Shown here: piece by piece, positions 1 through 7,197 of the stretch
Numbering within the stretch: position 1 is the stretch's first letter
Layout of the letters: each line of letters opens with the position of its first letter
Assembly (NCBI GenBank): GCA_965248175.1
Contig: OZ252093.1
Coordinates: 1,798,001 to 1,862,000 of the forward strand
DNA: 64,000 nt
Reading direction: 5' to 3'
DNA from: VXPQ01 sp965248175
GTDB taxonomy: Bacteria > Bacteroidota > Rhodothermia > Rhodothermales > VXPQ01
Position numbers and translations under genes: made by a program
The notes under the pieces: model-generated
Database searches by the model: none
Told to the model about the DNA's origin: nothing
The model's input: the letters and a program-made list of their open reading frames with translations, nothing else

Positions 1-355
1 CGATATCGACTACCGCAGAGTCGCTTCCCGTGAATAGCAAGTCCAGTGCGAGCGGCGTGTTCGACATGTGGAAGATCTGCATTGTTTCCCGCTCGAAAAG
101 AAAAAGCATACCGCTTTTTTCAGGCAGGGAAGGTCGTTGCATAAGTCCCCGTATGCGCGCGGAGTCCGACTCGGCGATTTCTATGTCGATGGTGACAATC
201 TCTTCCCCGCCTCGAAAAAACGTCAGGTCGCCGTCATCCCGGAACGGGATGGGAGGGAAGTTTTCTTCTGCGTATTCTGTGGCGCGGGAAGACGACTCGT
301 TGCCGCACGCCGCGATCGTTATGGCCAGCAGGAAAAGGGCAATATATCGCGTCAT
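1..355 (-). CDS. DUF192 family lipoprotein (partial, C-terminus beyond window start)
   Basis: Reading the minus strand from an ATG at 355 gives an open frame that runs off the window edge. Seen: a short hydrophobic N-terminus ending in a lipobox (ITIAAC, Cys at residue 17), then RGLMQRPSLPEKSGMLFLF and FHMSNTPLALDLLF. This is the core signature of DUF192 (an RGLM...GML.F...F.M.NT..pLD pattern). Known: DUF192 proteins are small, usually secreted or lipid-anchored, and of unknown function. Inferred: an exported lipoprotein. It starts 19 bases after the stop of the upstream small gene on the same strand, so the two are probably co-transcribed. Confidence 0.85.
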   Translation of the reverse strand, partial: MTRYIALFLLAITIAACGNESSSRATEYAEENFPPIPFRDDGDLTFFRGGEEIVTIDIEIAESDSARIRGLMQRPSLPEKSGMLFLFERETMQIFHMSNTPLALDLLFTGSDSAVVDI

Positions 356-374
356 GGACACAATCTGCGGAATG

Positions 375-683
375 TTATTTCTGTTTTGCACGGGAAACAT
401 ACACGCGGAATTTTTTCGCGTCCGAACCGCGCAGCCGCCGGGATTGGATATTCAAGTGCTTGCCCCCCTTGACGTTGCGCGCTACATAGCCCCGCAGGTT
501 CGTTACGTCCGTTACGGATAGCGCCTCTATGCGCAGCACATCGCCACCTGATAGCGCTTCAATGTGCTTTACGAGCGGATCGAATTTGGAACTGCGCCCC
601 GGGCCCGAGTCGGTTCTGGAACGGAGCTTGCTCAGAAGCGCGTCGGCCTCGTCCTTGTATATGGTCGTTGTATAGAATGTCAT
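375..683 (-). CDS. Small conserved protein, member A of a three-paralogue family
   Basis: 102 aa, basic, no signal peptide or membrane segment. I do not recognise the family. Its first ~22 residues (FYTTTIYKDEADALLSKLRS) are nearly identical to those of the 108-aa protein at 2154-2480. Both share a core with the 96-aa protein at 1076-1366: a short linker, an 'R.SK/RF.P/S' patch, 'D.VL.IE..S.TDVTNLR.Y' and a basic C-terminus. The start is fixed by the conserved MxFYTTTIYK. It lies just upstream of, and on the same strand as, the DUF192 lipoprotein gene. Function unknown; the three copies within 2.1 kb point to local duplication. Confidence 0.8.
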   Translation of the reverse strand: MTFYTTTIYKDEADALLSKLRSRTDSGPGRSSKFDPLVKHIEALSGGDVLRIEALSVTDVTNLRGYVARNVKGGKHLNIQSRRLRGSDAKKFRVYVSRAKQK

Positions 684-1075
684 AGGAAGTGGCTGGTGTA
701 ATGATAAGGAAAATGCGAACCCAAGTAACGGTTAATGAGCGAAAACAGCCTTGATGGAACAATTCCATGGGCCTTATCGCGCATTCGAAAATGCGTCAAA
801 CCACCGCTTATTTTCCGGTAATATAGGCATGTGAGGCATGTCGTGCAAGGACGGAGAGAGTTCGTCTATTTCGAGTAATCAAAATTATTTCTCGTAGTCG
901 ATGATTTATTGTCTTGTGTATTTGCATTTCGTTAGTTATACTCATAAGCCACGGAGGGATTTTACCAACAAGACGCATCCTGCGGGATGTGTGGGACATT
1001 CGTAAAGTCACTCCGTTTTTTTTGTCTTTACTATTGCAATGCATCGCCAACTCCCACTAACCTGTACACTGCACA
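684..1075. other. Intergenic region between two divergent paralogues
   Basis: About 390 bases, visibly more AT-rich than the surroundings, between the start codons of two divergently transcribed members of the small-protein family. It must hold both promoters, but I cannot assign a boxed promoter with confidence. The open frames in it look random in composition and I do not call them genes. A short inverted repeat (GCATCC/GGATG) lies near 975-990. Confidence 0.5.
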
Positions 1076-1366
1076 ATGGCAAAGAAAAAAGCCGGCCAAT
1101 TTTCCGTCGAGGTTCTGTCTTCCGAACAAGCACAGGCAGAAATGTCCGGCGCCGCGAGGAAGGGCCGTTCTTCCAAGTACGATTCCATCGGGCGGGCTGC
1201 GGAGCGCCTGACGGGTGACACGGTGCTCAAGGTCAGACTGGAGCAGAAAGAGGTGCAGCCGTTGCGCACATACCTTCGGAAAAAATTTGAAAACAAGTAT
1301 GTGCTCAAGACGGCGTCAACCGGTAAAGAGAGCGCCTTTACAGGATTCATTTTTCTTGCTTCCTGA
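1076..1366 (+). CDS. Small conserved protein, member B of a three-paralogue family
   Basis: 96 aa, highly basic N-terminus (MAKKKAGQF). It is the most divergent of three related small proteins in the first 2.5 kb. Shared features with A (375-683) and C (2154-2480): a central 'RKGRSSKYDSIGRAAERL' equivalent to 'R.SKFDPLVKHIEAL', then 'GDTVLKVRL...QPLRTYLRKKFENKYVLKTAS', which aligns with 'GDVLRIE...TNLRGYVARNVKGGKHLNIQS' of A. No signal peptide, no known motif. The gene is divergent from A and followed by the DUF4389 gene. Function unknown; a nucleic-acid-binding role is possible from the charge but unsupported. Confidence 0.7.
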   Translation: MAKKKAGQFSVEVLSSEQAQAEMSGAARKGRSSKYDSIGRAAERLTGDTVLKVRLEQKEVQPLRTYLRKKFENKYVLKTASTGKESAFTGFIFLAS

Positions 1367-1417
1367 TAGTGCGGGATTGGTTTTTGTGGATCCTTTCTGT
1401 GTCGAACGCTCGATACC

Positions 1418-2083
1418 ATGACGCTTCCTGATGATGCAAGTATGAACGACGATTATCCTGTGCAGTTCAGCGTGGAGTACGGGGACGGCTCCAGAAATCG
1501 CCTGACGGCGCTCTTCAGGTGGGTTTTGGTGCTTCCCGTACTTGTCGTGTATGTGTTATTGACCGATCCTGCTTATTCCGGATTGACCGATCCTGCTTAT
1601 TCCGGGCCGTGGGCGAATGGTAGTGTCCCCTACTCATCGTTTTTGATGTGCGTACTCATCCTGCTCATCTTGTTCAGAAAGAAGTATCCGCGCTGGATAT
1701 TCGACTTTGTGCTGGCCTTGACTCGTTTTGGGGCAAGGGTTATTGCCTACGCCTCGCTACTCGTAGACGAGTATCCGTCGATCGACGAGGAGCAGAATGT
1801 GCGCCTTGATATCGCTTATCCCGATGCCGACGCTGAACTGAACCGTTTCCTCCCGCTGGTCAAGTGGTTTCTGGCCATTCCCCACTACATTGTCCTTATT
1901 CCTCTGGGATTGTTTTCGGCTGTGGTTACCCTGGTTGCCTGGATTGCGATCATTATCACCGGAAGATACCCTGAGGGCCTTTTTCGCTTCGTGGTGGGCG
2001 TCTCACGCTGGTCTTACCGCGTATTGGCTTACGCCCTCCTGCTCATTACGGACCGGTATCCCCCCTTTAGCCTGAACCCGTAG
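1418..2083 (+). CDS. DUF4389 integral membrane protein
   Basis: 221 aa. Seen: a hydrophobic segment at ~28-48, another at ~70-86, and a third long one at ~155-185. The repeated pattern 'RYPEGLFRFVVGVSRWSYRV' and 'DRYPPF' near the C-terminus is diagnostic of DUF4389. Known: DUF4389 proteins are predicted membrane proteins of unknown function. An alternative start is Met9 (1442). Odd: residues ~48-63 contain an exact eight-residue tandem duplication (LTDPAYSG twice) from a 24-bp repeat, falling between the first two hydrophobic segments. Confidence 0.85.
   Translation: MTLPDDASMNDDYPVQFSVEYGDGSRNRLTALFRWVLVLPVLVVYVLLTDPAYSGLTDPAYSGPWANGSVPYSSFLMCVLILLILFRKKYPRWIFDFVLALTRFGARVIAYASLLVDEYPSIDEEQNVRLDIAYPDADAELNRFLPLVKWFLAIPHYIVLIPLGLFSAVVTLVAWIAIIITGRYPEGLFRFVVGVSRWSYRVLAYALLLITDRYPPFSLNP
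1559..1606 (+). repeat. 24-bp in-frame tandem duplication inside the DUF4389 gene
   Basis: Two adjacent 24-base copies (1559-1582 and 1583-1606) differ only at the last base (A/G). Each encodes LTDPAYSG. The length is a multiple of three, so the frame is kept. Such a near-perfect duplication suggests a recent slippage event. Confidence 0.9.
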
Positions 2084-2153
2084 GGGAGCAGGCGGAAGGC
2101 GACTTTCTTATATCAAACGCCTTATTCCTTAATTACACAACCATCTTTTTCCC

Positions 2154-2480
2154 ATGGCATTCTACACAACGACCATATACAAGGATGAAGCCGACGCGCT
2201 TCTGAGCAAGTTGCGCTCCAAACCCCAACCGGTCCCTGGCCGCGTTTCCAGATTTGCACCACTGATCGAGCATCTCGAAGGACTCAAAGGCGACAAGGTG
2301 CTCCGCATTGAGCCGTGTTCCACGACGGATGTGACCAACCTGCGTTCCTACCTCGAACGTCATGCTGAAAAGCCGGGCAGGTATTTCAGGATTGCTGCTC
2401 GCAAGACGGACAAACCGAAGATATTCCGCGTGTACGTGTCGCTGAGCGCAACAAAGGCTCCGTCCCGGCCGCGCAAGTAA
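2154..2480 (+). CDS. Small conserved protein, member C of a three-paralogue family
   Basis: 108 aa. The N-terminus (FYTTTIYKDEADALLSKLRS) matches member A (375-683) almost residue for residue, followed by 'SRFAPLIEHLEGLKGDKVLRIE' and 'STTDVTNLRSYLERHA', the shared core. The C-terminus is basic and low-complexity (KAPSRPRK). No signal peptide or recognised domain. Transcribed alone, convergent with etfA. Function unknown. The high identity of the 5' ends of A and C suggests a more recent duplication than for member B. Confidence 0.8.
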   Translation: MAFYTTTIYKDEADALLSKLRSKPQPVPGRVSRFAPLIEHLEGLKGDKVLRIEPCSTTDVTNLRSYLERHAEKPGRYFRIAARKTDKPKIFRVYVSLSATKAPSRPRK

Positions 2481-2497
2481 GGCGGGGGCATGAACCC

Positions 2498-2516
2498 AGG
2501 CAACGGGGTGTTGCCT
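2498..2516. terminator. Possible bidirectional hairpin between convergent genes
   Basis: AGGCAAC (2498-2504) and GTTGCCT (2510-2516) form a 7-bp stem with a 5-base loop between the stops of two convergent genes. There is no good U-tract on either side, so an intrinsic terminator is only a suggestion. Confidence 0.3.
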
Positions 2517-2591
2517 TGAAAGAGAACGCAAGGGAACCCGTACTGTGAGCGCTCTGTCGCCCACAGCATTGCGTATCTCTTTACCCGTTTG

Positions 2592-3611
2592 CTACACTGA
2601 GTCGACTGTTGAGGCTTTTGCCTTCAATGCTTCAGTAAACGCAGGCAGGACCTCATACAGATCGCCTGCGATCCCGTAGGTCGCATGGCGAAAAACGGGC
2701 GCGTCAGCGTCCTTGTTAATGGCGATCACGGTTCGGCTACCGGACATCCCCGCCATGTGCTGCAGGGCGCCCGATATTCCGATCGCAACGTACACGTCCG
2801 GGGAAACGGTTTTGCCGGTTTGGCCAATCAGGAATGAGGGGGGGAAGAGTCCAGCCTCGATAGCGCCCCGCGACGAACCGATTGCTGCTCCGAGCAGCGC
2901 CGCAAGTTCTTCGACCAGCCGTTTGCCTTTTTCGTCGCGCACCCCACGCCCTGCGGCCACCACCACAGATGCTTCCGACAAATCAATTCCTCCGGAAGCC
3001 GCCGTCACTGCTTCGTGCAACGCCTTGTACGTCTTCCCGGAAACCTTTGCATCGAGTGTGAACGGGACATTCCGGATGTGCAAAGGGGACGGCGCCGGGT
3101 TTCCGGAGGCGGCGTACGAACCGGCCCGCAGCGAAACCAGCACGGGGGCGCCTTCTGCCCGGACATGAGCCATGAAGCCGGCGGTGAACACGGGGCGTTG
3201 CGCCTCCACCGCACCATCCAGCACGTCGAAGCTTGATACGTCGGGGATCGCCGGCGCAGAAACCCGTACAGCCAGCGCCCCCAGGATTTCCTTCACGGTT
3301 TCCCCGGAGGGAAGCACCACCACATCGGGGGCAGCCTGTTCGATAATACCGGCAAGCGCCGCGGTCAAGGGGGCGCCCTGTGGCGCCTTGGTAGGAGAAG
3401 CAAACACCGTATGGGTTACGGCGAACACCTCCTCTGCTCCGTAACGAGCCAATTCCTCGAAGTACGCGCGGGGGTTGTCGGACACGATAGCGGCCACCAC
3501 TGTGTCCCCACGACGCATCCTGGCGATATCCCGGCAGCGCGAGAGCGCTTCCAACGACAGGCGCGTGATGCGGCCGGCCCGGATTTCGGCAAATGTGAGC
3601 AAGCGCGCCAT
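2592..3611 (-). CDS. etfA: Electron transfer flavoprotein alpha subunit
   Basis: 339 aa, normal family length. With EtfB it forms the soluble FAD heterodimer that takes electrons from acyl-CoA dehydrogenases and passes them to the quinone pool via ETF-quinone oxidoreductase. Seen: an N-terminal ETF domain, then the C-terminal FAD-binding domain with 'VAAGRGV', 'GSSRGAIEAG', 'GQTGKTVSPDVYVAIGISGA' and 'HMAGMSGSRTVIAINKD', the classic ETF-alpha signature (~residues 260-300). It is separated from etfB by one base, so the two are a translationally linked pair. An acyl-CoA dehydrogenase in this window (22195-23406) is a likely electron donor. Confidence 0.97.
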   Translation of the reverse strand: MARLLTFAEIRAGRITRLSLEALSRCRDIARMRRGDTVVAAIVSDNPRAYFEELARYGAEEVFAVTHTVFASPTKAPQGAPLTAALAGIIEQAAPDVVVLPSGETVKEILGALAVRVSAPAIPDVSSFDVLDGAVEAQRPVFTAGFMAHVRAEGAPVLVSLRAGSYAASGNPAPSPLHIRNVPFTLDAKVSGKTYKALHEAVTAASGGIDLSEASVVVAAGRGVRDEKGKRLVEELAALLGAAIGSSRGAIEAGLFPPSFLIGQTGKTVSPDVYVAIGISGALQHMAGMSGSRTVIAINKDADAPVFRHATYGIAGDLYEVLPAFTEALKAKASTVDSV

Positions 3612-3612
3612 C

Positions 3613-4401
3613 CTATGCTGCGGGCGGGCCGCTTTTTACGAAAGGTACAAGGGTCCCGACCGCTTCATCCCACGCTTCTTCCAGCATACGCACCGGCGGC
3701 CGGCCGGGCATGGCTTCGTAGCGCAGGACATGCATTCCGGGTAATCCGGCAGGCAGCGATACGATCTTCACGTCGATCGGCTTCTTCCGCGCCCCCATGA
3801 TCCCCTTTATATTCGGAATGCGCGGATCGCACATATTGTTGGAGCAAGACACTACGCACGGCGTCTCTATGCACGTAATTTTCTGATTTGTGTCCGCTTG
3901 TCTGGTCACAAGGAGTTGGCCTTTGCCAGGATCGCCGCTATCCATATCCAGTGCGATCACATTCCCGACGAAGGGCAGGCCCAGTAACTCAGCGAGCATG
4001 GCGGGCGTCAATCCTTCGTCGGTGTCCTGTGCCTGCTTGCCGCACGCGATCACATCGAATGTCTCCTTACTGAAATGATCTGCAAGAATCTGTGCACAGG
4101 CCTGTGCGTGGGGAAGGGCTCCCGGCACAGTTCCGGCCTTGTCCTTGATCCGGATATGGACTGCCGATGCGGCCCCCATAGCAAGCACCTTGCGCAGCGC
4201 TTCCTGCGCCTTGGGTGGGCCTACCAGCACGGCGTGTACCTCGCCTCCGTGTTTTTCGGTAAAGGCGATGGCTCCTTCCGCCGCCGAGGCGTCATACGCG
4301 TTGAGCACCATGCGTCCGGCGCTCGCATCGATGCACCCCTCCTGCAAACGCAGTGGAGACGCCACGTCGGGTACTTGTTTGACGCAAACGATAAACTTCA
4401 T
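3613..4401 (-). CDS. etfB: Electron transfer flavoprotein beta subunit
   Basis: 262 aa. Seen: 'MKFIVCVKQVPDV' at the N-terminus, 'NAYDASAAEGAI', 'DVIACGKQAQDTDEGLTP' and the C-terminal 'PNIKGIMGARKKPI', all typical of ETF-beta, which binds AMP and docks the partner dehydrogenase. First gene of the etfBA operon, with one base between the two genes. The start fits the conserved N-terminus. No regulatory site is evident in the ~90 bases separating it from the divergent gene. Confidence 0.97.
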   Translation of the reverse strand: MKFIVCVKQVPDVASPLRLQEGCIDASAGRMVLNAYDASAAEGAIAFTEKHGGEVHAVLVGPPKAQEALRKVLAMGAASAVHIRIKDKAGTVPGALPHAQACAQILADHFSKETFDVIACGKQAQDTDEGLTPAMLAELLGLPFVGNVIALDMDSGDPGKGQLLVTRQADTNQKITCIETPCVVSCSNNMCDPRIPNIKGIMGARKKPIDVKIVSLPAGLPGMHVLRYEAMPGRPPVRMLEEAWDEAVGTLVPFVKSGPPAA

Positions 4402-4494
4402 ATCCGCTATCTTTTGCCAGATACACCATGAACGACACGAATGGCCCCGTGTTCGTACAATGCCTGTTCATGCAGCCCTGACACAACCAGATCC

Positions 4495-5028
4495 ATGAAG
4501 ATAGTTCGCCTCCTGCTTGTCCTTGCCGCTTGGGCGGTTTCCATGCAGATCGCCGCACCGCGCGCCTGGGCCCAGGATGCGGCCCAGGATGCAGCTCCGG
4601 CAAAATCCCGCCGCTACGGCATGAGCCTTAATGCCCTGTACAGCACCCCGCAGGGTGTGGGCCTGGGTATCCGGGGTCGTGCTTCCATGCCGATCACCGC
4701 AGACATTTCCACCGCACTGGACCTCGGCTTCACGGGGTTTGTCCTCGAAGGGTGGCGCGGAGCCGATTATCTTTTCGAGCCGCAGATATCCCTCATCATC
4801 ACTCCGCCCCCGACCCGGTTGCGTGCAGGGTATATCTTCCTTGGCATGGGCGGATATCTTCCTCTCGCCGGTAACAAAGACATCAGCGGCCCCACCATTC
4901 ATATCGGGCTTGGGCGGGCGCATGGGTTTGGAGGATCCGCCGTGTTCTACGAAATCAATCCGGCGCTTATCATCGGCGGCGAGGGGCTGGGTTTTGTGTT
5001 GCCCGTCCGGATAGGGATCATCTTCTGA
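4495..5028 (+). CDS. Small outer-membrane-type beta-barrel protein with signal peptide
   Basis: 177 aa from Met at 4495. I prefer this to the upstream 4441 start because it gives a clean signal peptide (MKIVRLLLVLAAWAVSMQIA...AWA, cleavage near Gln25). The mature part alternates hydrophobic and polar residues in short Gly-rich strands ('GVGLGIRGRASMP', 'RAGYIFLGMGGYLPL', 'ALIIGGEGLGFVLPVRIGIIF'), ending in an aromatic residue as barrel proteins do. No specific family recognised. Its TGA stop directly abuts the GTG start of hemW, so the two are co-transcribed, although no functional link is obvious. Confidence 0.7.
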   Translation: MKIVRLLLVLAAWAVSMQIAAPRAWAQDAAQDAAPAKSRRYGMSLNALYSTPQGVGLGIRGRASMPITADISTALDLGFTGFVLEGWRGADYLFEPQISLIITPPPTRLRAGYIFLGMGGYLPLAGNKDISGPTIHIGLGRAHGFGGSAVFYEINPALIIGGEGLGFVLPVRIGIIF

Positions 5029-6294
5029 GTGGCGTCCCTATATCTTCATATCCCTTTCTGCACGCAACGCTGCATCTACTGCGATTTCTATTTTACGACG
5101 ACGAAATCGTCGCGAGCGCCTTTTCTGAAGGCCATGCATACCGAGCTGGCGCATTATGCGGCGGAATATGCCGGGCGCGAACCCATCGAGACCATCTACT
5201 TCGGGGGGGGCACCCCGTCGCTTATGGCGCCCCGCGATCTGGCTGATTTGCTGGACACGATCCACCGTTCTTTCCGGACCGGCGACGTTTGCGAAACGAC
5301 GCTGGAGATGAACCCGGACGATGCAGCGCCTGACTATCTGCGCGTGCTTCGTTCCCTCGGATTCGACCGGCTGAGCATCGGCGTACAATCCTTTTACGAG
5401 ACAGACCTGACGTTTCTGAACCGGAGCCATACGCCGGAACAGGCCGTGCAGGCCATAGAGCGGGCGCAGGAGGCGGGTTTCGACAACCTGTCCGCCGATC
5501 TCATCTTCGGTATTCCCGATCAGCCGGAAGAATACTGGTGCGCCAATGTGCAGAAACTGACCCGGCTGGGCGTGCCGCACCTCTCCACGTATGGTTTGAC
5601 CATCGAGGAGCGTACGCCCCTCTACAAGATGGTGACGCAAGGGCGTGTGACGCCTGCCCCGGATGAGGAATTCGCAGCGAGATACCGGTTTACGATGGAT
5701 TTTCTGCGGGAGCGAGGCTACGAACACTACGAAATATCGAGCTTTGCGCTGCCGGGCAAGCGATCTCGTCACAACGAGGCGTACTGGCGGCATGCCAACT
5801 ACCTCGGGTTCGGACCGTCCGCCCATTCGTTCTGGTGGGGTGGGCGAGACAAGGAGGGCATAGAGCCGGAATCTGTTGGACAGCCCAGGGCGGGGGGGAA
5901 GCATGAAACGAATAATGGAGCAGTCCAGGCGGGTACGGAAAACGGATCGGTCCACAAAACAGGTACAGGCGCCCGGCGCTGGCACAACGAGTCCAATCTC
6001 CGGAAGTACGAAGCGCTGGTACAGCAACGCGTACCTCCTGTAGGGGGCGAGGATGCTTTGTCCCTGGAGATGCTGGCGAACGAATATATCTTTCTGCGGC
6101 TGCGCACCTCGGATGGGCTGGATGCACACCGGCTGAAACGGATTTACGGCATGGATCTTTTATGCGACAAGCCTGATTTGCTTACCTCACTCGAGGACGA
6201 AGGTTATATCCAATGGTCCGGGAGCGGCCGTCTCTGCCTCACGGATGCAGGGAAAATGGTGTGCGATTCGGTGGTGCAGGGATTGGTGGGGTGA
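5029..6294 (+). CDS. hemW: HemW-like radical SAM protein (coproporphyrinogen III oxidase-like / heme chaperone)
   Basis: 421 aa with a GTG start immediately after the preceding stop. Seen: the radical-SAM cluster motif CTQRCIYC (Cys11, 15, 18), 'YFGGGTPSLM', 'EMNPDDA', 'RLSIGVQSF' and 'SADLIFGIPDQ', the HemW/HemN pattern. Known: HemW proteins bind heme and a 4Fe-4S cluster and act as heme chaperones; they lack true coproporphyrinogen oxidase activity, although databases often carry that name. Odd: a ~45-residue hydrophilic, Gly/Asn/Thr-rich insert (about residues 271-315) sits between 'HSFWWG' and 'RRWHNESNL', which are nearly adjacent in usual homologues. Confidence 0.9.
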   Translation: MASLYLHIPFCTQRCIYCDFYFTTTKSSRAPFLKAMHTELAHYAAEYAGREPIETIYFGGGTPSLMAPRDLADLLDTIHRSFRTGDVCETTLEMNPDDAAPDYLRVLRSLGFDRLSIGVQSFYETDLTFLNRSHTPEQAVQAIERAQEAGFDNLSADLIFGIPDQPEEYWCANVQKLTRLGVPHLSTYGLTIEERTPLYKMVTQGRVTPAPDEEFAARYRFTMDFLRERGYEHYEISSFALPGKRSRHNEAYWRHANYLGFGPSAHSFWWGGRDKEGIEPESVGQPRAGGKHETNNGAVQAGTENGSVHKTGTGARRWHNESNLRKYEALVQQRVPPVGGEDALSLEMLANEYIFLRLRTSDGLDAHRLKRIYGMDLLCDKPDLLTSLEDEGYIQWSGSGRLCLTDAGKMVCDSVVQGLVG

Positions 6295-6564
6295 GGGGGG
6301 TCGGCGAGCAGTACCGATGGGGGCCGTGCAGCCTGTTGCGCCTGCCAGATACAACTTTTCATTATGAGCAGCCACTGCCGGAAGCGGATAACGAGGCGGC
6401 GTGTACAGCGGGGGGGGCGAAGGGCATCCGAACACGGACAGAGCTGTGGCTATGGGTCCGGATTGTGTCGAAGAGCTTACGAGGAGGCCTGACGCTTGGC
6501 GACCGGAGCGAATCGACGGGCGCGAGATCACGATGGATGGGCCATTCACTATGGAGGAATAGTA

Positions 6565-6789
6565 ATGACAGAGCAAATAACCGTTTCGGTCGATTCCGAT
6601 GTGGCCAATCTCTATCGCTCGGCTTCGAATAACGAGCGTCGCAAACTGGATTTGCTGGTCAACTTGCGTTTGCGCGATGCGACCGAATCCGGAAAATCAC
6701 TTCGGAACGCCATGCTGGAAATCAGCCGCAATGCGCAACGGCGGGGCTTGACTCCAGACATCTTGCAGTCCATTCTGGACGAAGAATGA
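6565..6789 (+). CDS. Putative type II antitoxin, partner of a disrupted PIN toxin
   Basis: 74 aa. A strong ribosome binding site (GGAGG) precedes the ATG. Seen: a short beta-strand-like start (MTEQITVSVDSDVANLY), then charged helices ending in acidic residues, typical in size and layout of small TA antitoxins; no named family recognised. Its TGA overlaps the ATG of the PIN-domain gene (ATGA at 6786-6789), the usual antitoxin-toxin coupling. The toxin is destroyed by an IS element a few codons in, so this antitoxin is probably an orphan remnant. Confidence 0.65.
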   Translation: MTEQITVSVDSDVANLYRSASNNERRKLDLLVNLRLRDATESGKSLRNAMLEISRNAQRRGLTPDILQSILDEE

Positions 6790-6882
6790 GTCGTTTTGTT
6801 TTGGGAATTATAAGGAATTGTTGACGGCCTGCGATCTTCCTCGTATACAGGCCCCTGCAGTATAGGGCTTTATAGGTATACG

Positions 6883-7197
6883 ATGCACACACACACACAC
6901 ACACACACGGCAACAACCGGGCCGAATTGGGCAAACCGGACCCTGTGGACGGGCGACAATCTGGACGTAATGAGGGGCATGAACTCCGCCTCGGTCGATC
7001 TCATCTACCTCGACCCGCCGTTCAACTCTAACCGCAACTATTCCGCCCCAATAGGTTCAGAGGCCGCCTTTAAGGATACGTGGACACTCTCTGACGTAGA
7101 CCTTGCCTGGCATGGCGAGATATCCCCTGCGGTGTACGCAATCATCGACGCTGCGGGCCTATCGCATGGCGCGGGCTTGCGGTCCGTGCCGGATTAA
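6883..7197 (+). pseudogene. DNA methyltransferase N-terminal fragment carried inside the IS element
   Basis: 104 codons starting ATG-(CA)n. After the repeat-encoded HTHTHTHT come 'NRTLWTGDNLDVMRGM' and 'VDLIYLDPPFNSNRNY', where DPPF (residues 44-47) is motif IV of N6-adenine/N4-cytosine methyltransferases. Full-length homologues are several hundred residues. This copy loses similarity after 'IIDAAGLSHG' and stops at 7197, four bases inside the 3' end of the convergent transposase gene. The SAM-binding FxGxG region is absent, so it cannot be active. Known: some IS1595 members carry passenger genes. Inferred: a truncated passenger. Confidence 0.8.
6886..6908 (+). repeat. (CA)11.5 dinucleotide microsatellite at the 5' end of the methyltransferase fragment
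   Basis: 23 bases of pure CA repeat begin directly after the ATG at 6883. Loss or gain of one unit would shift the reading frame. Known: simple repeats in methyltransferase genes of this kind produce phase-variable expression. In the present copy number the frame is open into the conserved methyltransferase motifs. Confidence 0.95.

Noticed and set aside
808..1050. 80-codon minus-strand ORF in the intergenic region 684-1075
   Set aside because: No ribosome binding site, unusual composition and no resemblance to any family; probably chance in an AT-rich promoter region.
5038..6129. 363-codon minus-strand ORF antisense to hemW
   Set aside because: Composition is that of a shadow frame (Arg/Pro-rich, no motifs), and hemW on the plus strand has all its signatures.
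6452..6562. A 36-codon plus-strand ORF (MGPDCVEELTRRPDAWRPER...) ending two bases before the antitoxin start
   Set aside because: Stop-start spacing is suggestive, but there is no ribosome binding site, no recognisable motif and the frame is short. I see no gene I can support in 6295-6564.
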